From positions 45,024,141 to 45,088,140 of the forward strand of contig OY776129.1 in assembly GCA_963675135.1 (NCBI GenBank): a DNA stretch of 64,000 nucleotides, written 5' to 3'. Below the pieces are notes generated by a model. It was not told the origin of the DNA. It worked only from the letters and a program-made list of their open reading frames with translations, and ran no database searches. The position numbers and the translations under genes were made by a program. The DNA comes from Galeopsis tetrahit (taxonomy: Eukaryota; Streptophyta; Magnoliopsida; Lamiales; Lamiaceae). Shown here one piece after another: positions 44,821 through 55,001 of the stretch. Numbering within the stretch: position 1 is the stretch's first letter; every line of letters starts with the position of its first letter.

Positions 44821-45005
44821 GATTTCAAGAAATAAGTGCTAAGTGGAGTTATGATAAAAAAAAACAGATAAGTCAAGAACAGGGAGCACGAAACAGATAT
44901 AACAGGAGTTTTTTATCAAGAACACGTAAGCAACTACAATCAAGGAACAAGACTTCACCCTAAGTCTTAAGTCGGTTATCAAGAAACAGCAGTTCGTAAA
45001 CTACT

Positions 45006-45017
45006 GCTCTGATACCA
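45006..45017 (-). other. primer binding site (initiator tRNA-Met)
   Basis: On the minus strand TGGTATCAGAGC, two bases after the 5' LTR. This is complementary to the 3' end of initiator tRNA-Met and is standard for plant copia elements. Confidence 0.93.
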
Positions 45018-45019
45018 CT

Positions 45020-46293
45020 TGTAGGTCCCGAAAGTTGAGTTAATATCGAGGGAAGCTAAAGAAAATGTCTAGAGGGGGGTGAATAGACTTTTCTAAAATC
45101 TTTCGATATATCAGAATACAATATGCGGAATACGAAATTAACAATGAGCCCAATTCAAGTTTATACTCAACTTCTTAATTCGAAAACTCTGTTCTATACT
45201 CAACTTGTCTTGTTCAGTTATGTGTGTAAACAATTAAGCAATTAAACAATTAAAACAGTAAAGTAAACAACACACAAAGATTTATAGTGGTTCGACAACT
45301 TGTCTACATCCACTCTCACAACCTAGTTGTGATGTTTCCACTAAACTCTTCCAATCGAGTACAAGTGTATATTCCTGTCTTTTAAGTCCCAAGAAGAAGA
45401 CTTAGATCTTCAACAGACTATACCTCCAGATATGTCTATGATCTAACTAGAAATTTTACAAGTATCTAGCACCTTGAAAAATAACAACAAAAACTAAACA
45501 CTTCTCTGATCTTCAGTAGTAGCCTTTTGAATTCTTCACTTGTCTTCTGGCTTCTTTTTGAATCTTCAATCTCTGAGAGTAATCTTCAGTATATAGCTTT
45601 AATACGCTTCAGTATATCGAGTTTCAGTAGTCTTCAAATGATCATCATCATGAAGTATTTATAGACTTCAAACATCAAGAACTTAGTTAGTTGTAACCAA
45701 CTTTTCTTGAAAACTAACTTTAACTGAATCTTCTTATCCATCCACGCGTTTCTGTTACGAATTAGTTATTCCATAACTAACTTCTATCCTTATCTTTACA
45801 CGCGCTTCTAACTAACTATCTTCACGTTGACTTGTCTTGAGTAGACTTGTATGTACTTGTCTTGTAGTCCACCTGTCTTGAGTAGTAGACTTCAACTCTT
45901 CTTGACTGGTCTTCCTTGTTCAATCAGTAGACTATACTAAACCTATCAAGACTATTACATTACTTTAAGCTTTCATAATACAAGCTTAGTCAACTTATAA
46001 ACTATACAATAAAACTAATCTATTACATATAAAAACATCATGAGCTCTATACAACATTTAAATAGCTCAGTAACAAACTTAAACAAATACTGTAAACACA
46101 TATGAAGTACTTATAAACTGTACTTATCTTTTCATGTGAACTTATGTGAACTCTACTGGTCTTGTACAAGATGACTTAACTCAACTAGACTAGATTAGTC
46201 AACACTTAGAAAATATTCATACTACTTTTGGCTTATCAAAACTTCATCTTTTATTCATCATTTAGGACTTGTTCTAGGATTCATATCCCAACA
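45020..46293 (-). repeat. 5' LTR of the Sirevirus-like element
   Basis: 1274 bp, TG to CA on the minus strand. It should carry the element's promoter. A TATAAATA lies at 45663-45656. Confidence 0.95.
45656..45663 (-). promoter_or_regulatory. putative TATA box in the 5' LTR
   Basis: TATAAATA on the minus strand, about the middle of the LTR, consistent with a U3/R boundary downstream of it. Confidence 0.5.
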
Positions 46294-47426
46294 ATTCTCA
46301 AAGCATTTAAACCATCTTGAACACATAAATTTAAAATATGACACATGCATCTAATATGAAAAAAATTTCCACCAACATACGGTTGACATGCATTACGAAG
46401 TTGTTCGATACTAGCATTATTAGCACTAGCATTATCAAAACCAATTGAAAAAAATTTGTTTATTAAACCATAAGATTTTAAAATTTCAACAATTTTCCTT
46501 TTAATAGCATCGGCCGAGTGCACACAATCAAAATCCCTATAAGCAATTAATCTTTGGTTTAATGTCCAAGAATCATCAATCCAATGACAAGTAACTCCCA
46601 TATATGAATGTTTTTGAAAATTATCACTCCAAATATCGGAACAAATAGAAACTTTACTCTTAAGTGAACGAAAAATATTGATCAAGGCAAGTTTATATTC
46701 ACCAACAATATTAGCAATATCACGAGTAACCGTAGAACGAGAAATTTTTTTCATGCTTGGTTGTAGTGAAAGTTGTACCAAATCATTAAAAGCAAAATTT
46801 TCAACAAAACTATAAGGAAGATGTTGAACACTTATCATTTTAGCTAACATTTTTCTAAAATATGTTTGATCATATTTAAAAAGAGAGGTTAGATTACTTA
46901 CCTCACCTTGAACTCCGCCTCCGGAGGACCCGGTAAATCCTCGTAGTTGCGTTTGGCTCGTTGTAATTCCCATTCTATCCGGATGGTGGTTTTCCATGTG
47001 GAGCTTGAAGGTACCATATCCTCCTCCTTTTTTAAATTTATACTCCTTTGGACAATAATTACAATGAATTATAAATCTATCGACCTCACCGGTTGGAACT
47101 TTTTGAAAGTGACGTGCAAAAATTTCGGATTTAAAAGTTCGAGCTTGTGAAGGCGGTGGTGGAATTTCGGTTGAAGGCGCCGAAGGTGGTGGTTGTGGAA
47201 TTTCGGTTGCACTTTCTTGAGTTGGACCACCTTCAACTTCAATCTCTTCATCATCATCATCATCCGTGGCAATTTCGTTCATTTGGTCGATGATATCGTT
47301 ACCAAGAATTCTACGCATATTTTGATCTTCTTCATCGACGTCATTGAACAATGGAACACGTGTTCGTCGAGGTTGTTGTGAAGAAGATACGATAGCCTTT
47401 CCCTTTGATGATCTTGAAGAAGACAT
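46294..47426 (-). pseudogene. hAT transposase, N-terminal part (before copia insertion)
   Basis: ATG at 47426-47424. A basic Ser-rich start and an acidic patch are followed by a BED zinc finger (C122, C125, H143, H147 in HCNYCPKEYKF and FKLHMENHHP). The RNase H-like catalytic domain begins with the first Asp in ICSDIWSDN (264) and the second in GFDNASANNAS (331), then the hAT HIRCMCHILNLCV motif (358-369). It is cut at 46294 by the copia LTR and resumes in the same frame at 33177. No other stop is seen, so the gene was intact when interrupted. Confidence 0.93.
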
Positions 47427-48102
47427 ATTACTAAGAGAGTTTGAGAGAATTAGAGAGATTTGAGAGAATAAGAGAGAAATAGAGAATTGAGATAAGAGAG
47501 TTGAGATTGATAGTTGAAGTGTGAAAAATGAGAAGAGAAAATGGGGTATTTATAGGTGAAAAATGGGGAATTTTCGGAATTTAAAAAAAAAAAAAAAAAA
47601 AAAAAATCCGGCCAAACCGCCGGTTACAACCGGACCGGCGGTTAACCGGATGGCAGATCAATCGTAGCCGTTGAGATTCAACGGTCAAATGATCTGGACC
47701 GTTGATCTCCAACGGCTACAAAATTCAAAATGGGGAAACCGGGCCGAACCGGCGGTTTAACCGAACCGGCGGTTAACCGCCGGATATTACCGTTAGATTT
47801 TTTTTTTAATTTAAATACGCTTTTAATCTGGACCGTTGAGATTCAAACGGTCAACAGATCTGGACCGTTGAATCGCCAACGGTCAGATTTTTGAATTTGA
47901 AACCGGCGGTTAACCGGACCGGCGGTTAAACCGCCGGTTTGGCAGGAATTTTTTTTTTTTTTTTTTAAATCCGAAAATTGGCCCATTTTTCACCTATAAA
48001 TACCCTATTTTCTTTTCTCATTTTTCACACTTCAACTCTCTTTTCTCAATTCTCTATTTCTCTCTTATTCTCTCAACTCTTAAGTCTATCTCATTTTTTT
48101 CA
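47427..48102. promoter_or_regulatory. mirrored divergent promoter of the hAT element
   Basis: The DNA before the transposase ATG (47427-47590, minus) and before the small BED gene (47950-48102, plus) are inverted copies. Each has a poly-T tract, CCATTTTTCACCTATAAATA, a TTTTTCACACTTCAACT leader and a CT-rich (TTCTCTATTTCTCTCTTATT) leader. TATA boxes are at 47554-47547 (minus) and 47995-48002 (plus). The spacer 47600-47945 holds several CCGGCGGTTAACC motifs like the element ends, plus GGACCGTTGA inverted pairs. Transposase could bind here and control both genes; this is inference. Confidence 0.75.
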
Positions 48103-48387
48103 AATGGCAAACGAAGGATCATCCCGTTCATCCGGAGTTACTAATGTACGTCAACGTGATGAAGAAGAAGTCAATCAACCGCAACCTCGAATTCAACGAA
48201 ACTTTCACCCTAGTTTCTAAAATCACTTTCGTGTGAGTGATATAAATCCAATAGACAATACACGTGAAGTTTGTTGTAACTATTGTCAAAAAATATATAA
48301 ATTTAGGCGCGGTGGAGGATACAGAACTTTCAAGTCACACATTGAAAGAGTTCATCCGGAGGTATTGGGATTTCCCCCTCGATTCTA
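48103..48387 (+). pseudogene. small BED zinc-finger gene of the hAT element, one in-frame stop
   Basis: Starts MANEGSSRSSG and reads 38 codons to TAA at 48217-48219. The same frame continues with NTREVCCNYCQKIYKF and TFKSHIERVHPE, then TAG at 48385-48387. The C-x2-C and H-x4-H pattern is a BED finger, homologous to that of the transposase (both contain CNYC and a GGGY-TFK motif). It would be a DNA-binding protein without catalytic domain, possibly a repressor or co-factor. The TAA makes it a likely pseudogene; an intron removing it cannot be excluded. Confidence 0.7.
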
Positions 48388-48644
48388 GACTTCTAGTTTA
48401 CTAAGTTTAGTATTATTAGTATTTCACTATTTCATTTTTTGAAGTATTTAGTTTATTTTTATCTTGTCTTTTGAATTGTAAGTTGTAACTTGTAACTTGT
48501 AAGTTGTAACTTTGTTCTTTAAGTTTACTATGTATTAAGTTTAAGACTTAAGTGAAATGTTAAGTATTTAATTTATTTAATTATATTTATCTAATTTCAG
48601 TATTTAATTTAAATATTTGTATATAAAATAAAATAAAAATTGAA

Positions 48645-48854
48645 AATCGCCGGTTAACCGGGAAACCGCCGGTTAACCGGCCAAACCGCCGGTTAACTGG
48701 CCAACCGCCGGTTAACCGGGAAACCGCCGGTTTCACATTTGAAGAACCGTAACCGAACCGGGAAAATAAGGTTACGGTGCGGTTTCAAAACCGAAACCAC
48801 CGGTTTAAAACCGCCGGTTTCGGCGGTTCGGCGGTTAGAAACCGCCCGTGTCTA
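48645..48854. repeat. right subterminal repeat region of the hAT element
   Basis: At least six copies of ACCGCCGGTTAACCGG-like motifs, ending in the TAGACACGGGC terminus (inward). Matches the left subterminal region in inverse orientation. Confidence 0.75.
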
Positions 48855-48979
48855 GGCGTCGCAGAATCCATCGCCTTGCATTGCACTTATTATCATTTTT
48901 TATCGCTCTATCACACTTTTAAATTAAATTTAATAATTTTAAATATATAATTATAAAATTACAAATTTATCCTCATGAT

Positions 48980-49335
48980 TGAATAAATTGAATTCTAGGT
49001 TAAATTATTAATTTAGTTGAATTTTTATACAAATTTCTGTTTCCAATTCGATACTTAGGCGGCACATATGTTCTTTTGTTTTCTTCTTTTATTCGAAAAT
49101 TCCATTGAAGAAGAGCTCCAGAACAATTCTATATTTTATACTCAAATTAGTTTTGGTAAATCTAGGTATTCGAAAATTCCATTGAAGAAGAGTTCCAGGT
49201 ATGAACAATTCTATTTTTTCTACTCAAATTAGTTTTGGTAAATACGGAGTATAGGGTTTAAGATAGATATTTGAATGAATTGAATTCTAGGTTAAATTAT
49301 TAATTTAGTTGAATTTTTTATACAAATTTCTATTT
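48980..49335 (+). repeat. short direct duplications in the outer element
   Basis: TTCGAAAATTCCATTGAAG and about 75 bp around it occur twice in tandem (about 49092 and 49168). GAATTCTAGGTTAAATTATT with its flank occurs at about 48991 and 49282. No coding content. Confidence 0.7.
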
Positions 49336-49429
49336 TGAATTCAGTATTAATTCAAGATATTAATTTGACATTAAAATTTTCTACTAGCTTTTACATTTAT
49401 TTTTAACTGCCCAATCATAGTCTTTTGAG

Positions 49430-49500
49430 GTGTACAAGTGGTTAGAACGGCGGAGTCCACTAATGCCCAGGTTGTTTAATTTTATCTTTTCATTTATATT
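49430..49500 (+). repeat. possible SINE head fragment
   Basis: GGTGTACAAGTGGTTAGAAC resembles a tRNA-derived A box like that of the SINE at 21845. No B box is found. The following 50 bp contain a short duplication (AGGTTGTTTAATTTTATC twice). Confidence 0.3.
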
Positions 49501-49716
49501 GCACTAATGCTCAGGTTGTTTAATTTTATCTTTTCATTTATATTGTGTTGATTTTGTTCAACAGTTTCTTATTGCCTAATTGACTTGCACAGTCGGAAAT
49601 TATCCGAGATCACAAAATTGGGGACAGTTTGTGTTATGTCTAGGTGAATTTTTTTTTTTTCAGAAACAGAGCTTCTCATAGAATTCAGTAGAAAAATATA
49701 ATATATGAGATACATT

Positions 49717-50772
49717 TGTGTGTTTTGTGCACCACTTTTAAAATCAGGAGAAGACCTACAAAATTCCATTCGACAAAAAAAAAAAAACTCTCTGCAGATT
49801 TGCAGCTTCTCTATCCAGGTTAATATTATGTGATTTATATTTATATTTTATATTTTTTTATTCATTCTTAATCGAATCATGAATATTATTAGTACGCCTA
49901 ATTTTTTATCCATCTGTGTATATGGAGTTGGGTAACTTGCATTCCTGATTTCTAATTGAATTTTTGATTTTTTTTTTCTGTGTTTCTTTAATACTCTGTT
50001 TTTATGGACAATCAAATTTTCAATATAATTTCATTAATTTTCCTTTTGATTGATTTAAAAAAAAAATTATCTATGTGTGTTAACGCAGTATTCTCAAAAT
50101 TTGTATGATTTCTATATGGTTATTTATTTATGAGATTTATTTGAAATTTATGGATTTTACTCATGAATTTAGTAATTCTGACATTTATTAATTTTATTTT
50201 TAATGTATATTTTGCAGTTATGTCTGTGTGTTTTGTACACCACTTTTAAAATCAGGAGAAAACCTACAAAATTCCATTCCGAAAAAAAAAAAAAAAAAAA
50301 AACTCTATGCAGACATTTTGCACATCCGGCTGCTCGATCCAGATTAATATTATGTGATTTATATTTATATTTTTTATTTTTTGTTCATTTTTAGTCGAAT
50401 CATGAGTATTATTAGTACGCCTAATTTTTTATCCATCCGTGTATTTATCCATGTATATGGAGTTGGTAACTTGTTATGATATGAGCATTCTTGATTTTTA
50501 ATTGAACTTTTAATTTTTTTCTGCGTTTTTTTAATACTCTGTTTTTTCTGGACAATTCAATTTTCAATATAATTTCATTAATTTTCCTTTTGATTGATTT
50601 AAAAAAAAAAAAATTATCTATATGTGTTAATGCAGTGTTCTCAAAATTTGTATAATTTTTATATGGTTATTTATTTATGAGATTTATTTGAAATTTATGG
50701 GTTTTACTTATGAATTTAGTAAGATCCTGACATTTATTAATTTTATTTTTAATGTTTATTTTGCAGTTATGT
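49717..50772 (+). repeat. 508-bp tandem duplication
   Basis: 49717-50224 and 50225-about 50772 are near copies: TGTGTGTTTTGTGCACCAC then TGTGTGTTTTGTACACCAC, both followed by AAATCAGGAGAA, poly-A, and ATTAGTACGCCTAATTTTTT. Both copies end near TATTTTGCAGTTATGT. No supported ORF. Confidence 0.8.
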
Positions 50773-51099
50773 TTTCTCAACATGAGAATGATGACACAAC
50801 TTCATCTAATAATACCTAAGATAAAAATGACAATGATTTTGTCATTAAAAAGAAAAGGTAAAAAACATCAATTGTGTGGAATAATTTTGAGGATTTTTTT
50901 GTTCATTCATTATAAAATTTCAGCATGTTTCAACATGAAGATGAGATTATCTTGAAAAATTGAAGTATTTTTTCGTAGTAATTTTTGAAAGAACATTTTG
51001 TTATTTTTTCTTTTAAACATTTGTTATTGTTTTTTATGATTTGGTGGTACTGGTTCAATTGTTGTATTTTATTTTATTTTGAAATACACTTAAAAAGGC

Positions 51100-51411
51100 C
51101 TTTAAAATGCATTCGGGTCAGGCCTATTTATTAAAAAGGTGAGGCCATGGGCAATGCGCGAAGGGAGGGAGACGGCGAGCGGCGGACGGATGGAGACGCT
51201 GATCGACGGCAAAAGAAAGATGAAAAGAGGAGAAGGAGAGTTGGAGGCAGTTGAAAATGAGGAATGATTGAATAAAATTAGGGTTAGAATTTATGTTAGA
51301 AGGAAAGGGTAATTTTGGAAAGAAACTGGTGGGTGAACTCAACTATACGGTGTGAAGACATCTAAGGGGTGAAGTCATAATATAAGGGGGACATTTATCC
51401 GTGGACTTAAT
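51100..51411 (-). mobile_element. terminal fragment of the 9552-type MULE family
   Basis: Read on the minus strand from 51411, GTCCACGGATAAATGTCCCC and the following CT-rich, GCCG-containing sequence match 9552-9773. Only one end is found. Confidence 0.55.
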
Positions 51412-51639
51412 TGCTCACGCACAATTCAAGAAATGGGCTGGTCAATTTGGTTCTTTTCTTTGATAAAATAAAACAATTGGGCTGCCTACTTTTAATTAAA
51501 TGCTAGCTCAAAACATTCTCCACTTTTAATTAAATGGGCTAACATTGTTGGCCCAAAAAGTCTCCACTTACTCGATTTGCTCTCGATCACAATTTCTTCT
51601 TTCTTTGACGTAAAGGAGGGACAATGTTACAATGGGCAA

Positions 51640-52130
51640 CGCTCGTAAGAAATTCAAATAAATTTATAATATATTTTAATTTTAATTTGTCAATTAAAAA
51701 AATATTTGAAACATGTACTCCATAGTATAAATTTGTAAATTTGTTATTCATTTGAATCTAGGTAAATATTGTTTAATCCACTCTTAACTCTAGAGGTTGC
51801 AACTACACACCTACTATGAAAAGAGACTGACCTTTAACTTTTATTTATCGTCATTGCAAAAGACAATAGAATAAGAAATTATCTTATTCGAAACTTTATG
51901 GGAGTCGTGTCATCGAAACACTCAATATTATTCTCAGAATAAAAACTTTACTATCAACATTCCTTCCAAAATAAAAATGTGTCCTCAATAATGTAATTTT
52001 TAAGTCTGGTAACAATCAATCTAGTTACATTATACAAATTGGACTTTAGATCAATGTTTGTAAGCAACATTATATGGACACATATTTTTTATAACTAATC
52101 GATGGTCTAAGCATGACGTTTTCCTATAGT
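51640..52130 (-). pseudogene. second Helitron helicase remnant
   Basis: On the minus strand, in shifting frames: TRLIVTRLKNYIIEDTF, KVFILRIILSVS and FAMTINKS near 51850, motifs of the C-terminal half of Helitron PIF1 helicase. 51650-51800 then matches 24510-24620 and 24825-24850 of the other Helitron copy (shared AAATAAATTTATAATATA and TATAAATTTGTAAATT). Heavily decayed. A clear terminal hairpin is not preserved. Confidence 0.65.
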
Positions 52131-52685
52131 TCCATTCACATTTTCTAAAGTTTTTTTATTCTGATTTCACCAAAATTCTGCTTTCCAAAACATAGTTTGA
52201 GAATGACGTTTTAACACTTTGAAAAAAATAAGTGTTTATTTCTACTAATTTATGAACAGTGTCACAATGAGACCATCTCACTTTGAATAAGATAAGTGTT
52301 TATTCATACTAATTACTGTTAATGGTATTACTGCTTACTATTTATGGTATTACTCGTTATTACTTATTGTATTACCGACTATAATAAAATCATACCTATA
52401 ATATTATTTTATATTAAAATTTAAAAAAATACACATGAAAAAATGGAAAAAAATGTAAAAGGAAAAAAAACGAAGAAATTAAAAGTTTAGAATAAAAACT
52501 GAAAATGGGAGAAAAAGAGGAAGGAGAAGAAAACTTAAAAAAAAAAAAATCAAGATTTGTGTCTAATTTCGATAGTTTTTTTTTTTAAAAATTATGTTTT
52601 ACGATTTTTTTTTCTAAAAATATGGGTGACTTGATGGTGAATCGACTGTAACTCGGTAATGACTCGATTATATATTATAAATATA

Positions 52686-53690
52686 CAAATTAAGGTTGAT
52701 TTTATTATATTTTGTGTAAATTAATAAAAGGATAATATAGTATTTTAAATGTAATTACTTTTTTAAAAATATTTTGGGGTGAACACATAAAATGAGGGGT
52801 GTAGATAAACATGGTAAAAAAATAATTTAGGGGTGAACTCATAAAATGAGCGGGTGTGCATAACCGTGATAAAAAAATGATTTGGGGGTGAACTCATAAA
52901 ATGAACGGGTGCAGATAACCGTAGTAAAAAAATGATTTTTGGGTGAACTCATTAAATGAGTGGGTGTAGATAAAATATAAATAAAAAATTAAAATTGGTG
53001 TGTACCGGTATCTTGCATGTACCCGAGTATCACCCTACAAATTGGGGTTGATTTTATTATATTTTGTGTAAATTAATAAAAGGATAATATAGTCTTTCAA
53101 ATGTAATTACTTTTTTAAAAATATTTTAGGGTGAACTCATAAAATGAGGGGTGTAGATAAACATGGTAAAAAAATAATTTAGGAGTGAACTCATAAAATG
53201 AGCGGGTGTGCATAACCGTGATAAAAAATAATTTGCGGGTGAACTCATAAAATGAATGGGTGCAGATAACCGTAGTAAAAAATGATTTTTGAGTGAACTC
53301 ATTAAATGAGTGGGTGTAGATAAAATATAAATAAAAAATTAAAATTGGTGTGTACCGATATCTTGCATGTACGCGAGTATCACCCTACAAATTAGAGTTG
53401 ATTTTATTATATTTTGTGTAAATTAATAAAAGGATAATATAGTCCTTAAAATGTAATTATTTAAAAAAAAAATCTTCTAGGGTGAACTTATAAAATGAGC
53501 AGGTACAAATAACTGTGGTAAAAAATAATTTTGGGGTGAACTTATAAAATGAGCGATTGCAGATAACCATAGTTAAAAAATGATTTGGGGTGAACTCATA
53601 AAATGAGCGGGTACAGCCGTAGTAAAAAAATAATTTGAGAGTGAACTAATTAAATGAGCAGGTGTAGATAAAATATAAATAAAATAATAA
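52686..53690 (+). repeat. higher-order minisatellite, three units of about 350 bp
   Basis: Units start at 52686, 53038 and 53388, each with GTTGATTTTATTATATTTTG. Inside each unit are about four 54-bp subunits of the type GGGGTGAACTCATAAAATGA followed by GGGTG-AGATAACCGT. The units are close copies, so the array amplified at the 350-bp level after the 54-bp level. Non-coding. Confidence 0.88.
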
Positions 53691-53694
53691 TTTA

Positions 53695-53785
53695 ATTCTG
53701 TTAAAAAAAATCTAATTTTACGTTCTGTATTTTTTTTTGAAATTCTGTTAAAAAAATCTAATTTTACGTTCTGTATTGTTTAATT
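53695..53785 (+). repeat. 47-bp tandem duplication
   Basis: ATTCTGTTAAAAAAA and TCTAATTTTACGTTCTGTAT occur twice in tandem (from 53695 and 53742). Confidence 0.75.
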
Positions 53786-54108
53786 TAGATAATATTATTA
53801 TTAATTTTAATAAAGGATAAAATAGTAAATAATAAAATAAAATTTAAATAATTATTTTAAAATATTAAAAAAAAGGCGACAGGTGTCAGATTAGGACGAC
53901 ACAGAGCGATGCAATTTGACATCTGAACTATTAATAGTCCAGGCGACACCTGGACTATCCTAAGAAAACCCCAAGAAAGAATAAATAAATGCAATTTTTT
54001 TTATAAATAAGTGTGATTGTAATTAAAAAAAACGTAAACTGGTGGAGAGAAGAGAGCAGAAGTCCATAATAAACTGATTAATTATTATTTTTTAAATCAA
54101 AAGTTATA

Positions 54109-54361
54109 CTCCCTCCGTTCCGTAATTACTTTCACATTTTTTTTTTGGCGACGTCCCACAATAACTCCACCCTCACAATATTCTCAATTTTACACAAATA
54201 TCATTACTTTTTCTTCACACATACATAAAAGTCAACTCATTTACAGTATTTACTTTATACATAATTTTTTATAAAATTACCACTTAAAACTTTACTCATT
54301 ATTACACTTTTTTAATATGCGTGCTCATCTACCTATAAAAGTAATTCTGGGACAGGGGGAG
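54109..54361. mobile_element. Stowaway-type MITE, well preserved
   Basis: Ends CTCCCTCCGTTCCG and, inward from the right, CTCCCCCTGTCCCAG are inverted repeats, flanked by TA (54107-54108 and 54362-54363). 253 bp, non-coding. Confidence 0.85.
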
Positions 54362-55001
54362 TAGAATTTAAGGAATTTCAAAATGGAAGCAGATTTTTTT
54401 TTTTTTTTTTAAGTTTAATCTAAAAGTTCAAACTTGTTGAAAGAAGTGAAATGACACTCCAATCTTTGGTTCATTTTGTAAACTTATGATCTTTATCTTT
54501 TCTTTCTTTCTTTTAATTCAAAACCCCTTTTTTATTGTCAAACATGTGGAGATGAGTGAAATGGATTCAATATTAATTTCTAATCTCCTCATTAATGAGC
54601 TGGATTATCACATCTAGTAAAAGAACTCATTGAATGGACAATTTATTATAAGTGAAGTTGTTTTCAGTAAGAATTGAATCTCTAATAAAAGCATTTAGAG
54701 AAGTCATATAAACAAATCAAATAATAGTTCTAATAGAAGATATTGCAAATTATTTTATTGCTCTATAAATTAATAAACTCTCTAAAATAATAATTTTATC
54801 CGAATTTGTGCAAAATCAAAAATTTAACCAATTTTAATAAGATTTAAAAAAAAAAAAAAGAACTGCTACATAAGTTTGTGGACTGTGGTCCCGTAAATAT
54901 CATAAATACAAAATTTACTAAAATTACAAAAATAATTAGGACATAATAAAATAGGAATCTATTATATTGGCTTCTTGTTAAACTCAAATTTATATTAACT
55001 T

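Larger units (their letters stand above)
33178..46293 (-). mobile_element. Sirevirus-like Ty1/copia element, full length (13,116 bp)
   Basis: Two 1274-bp LTRs (33178-34451 and 45020-46293), a tRNA-iMet primer site, a polypurine tract and the perfect 5-bp duplication ATTCT (33173-33177, 46294-46298). Gene order on the minus strand is gag, protease, integrase, RT, RNase H, then an extra ORF before the 3' LTR. Long LTRs, a large coiled-coil gag and an extra 3' ORF fit the Sirevirus lineage. About three LTR differences seen by eye point to a very recent insertion. Confidence 0.95.
31288..48854 (-). mobile_element. autonomous-type hAT element, split by a copia element
   Basis: Terminal inverted repeats TAGACATGGGC (left) and TAGACACGGGC (right, inward) are flanked by the perfect 8-bp duplication GGCGTCGC (31280-31287 and 48855-48862), the hAT signature. 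Both ends are packed with CCGGCGGTT/AACCGCCGG motifs, probable transposase-binding subterminal repeats. Without the copia insertion the element is 4446 bp, close to maize Ac. It encodes a BED-type transposase on the minus strand and a small divergent BED gene on the plus strand. Confidence 0.92.
31166..53972. mobile_element. outer MULE-like element, 22.8 kb including nested insertions
   Basis: The ends match as inverted repeats over about 50 bp: both contain TGTCGCCTGGACTAT, and begin GGGGCCTTCTAAGGA (left) and GGGGTTTTCTTAGGA (right, inward). A perfect 9-bp duplication AAGAAAGAA flanks them (31157-31165 and 53973-53981). This duplication is purine-rich and so a little weaker as evidence. Inside are the hAT element, tandem duplications, a Helitron fragment and a minisatellite. 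Without the hAT element its own content is about 5.2 kb. No MULE transposase is visible, so it is non-autonomous. Confidence 0.7.

Noticed and set aside
47978..48102. N-terminal extension of the small BED gene from the ATG at 47978
   Set aside because: That stretch is the leader copied from the transposase gene (with its TATA box at 47995). The ATG at 48103 matches the position of the transposase start.
52686..53690. CRISPR-like array
   Set aside because: Repeat subunits are contiguous and diverged with no unique spacers, and the DNA is clearly plant nuclear.
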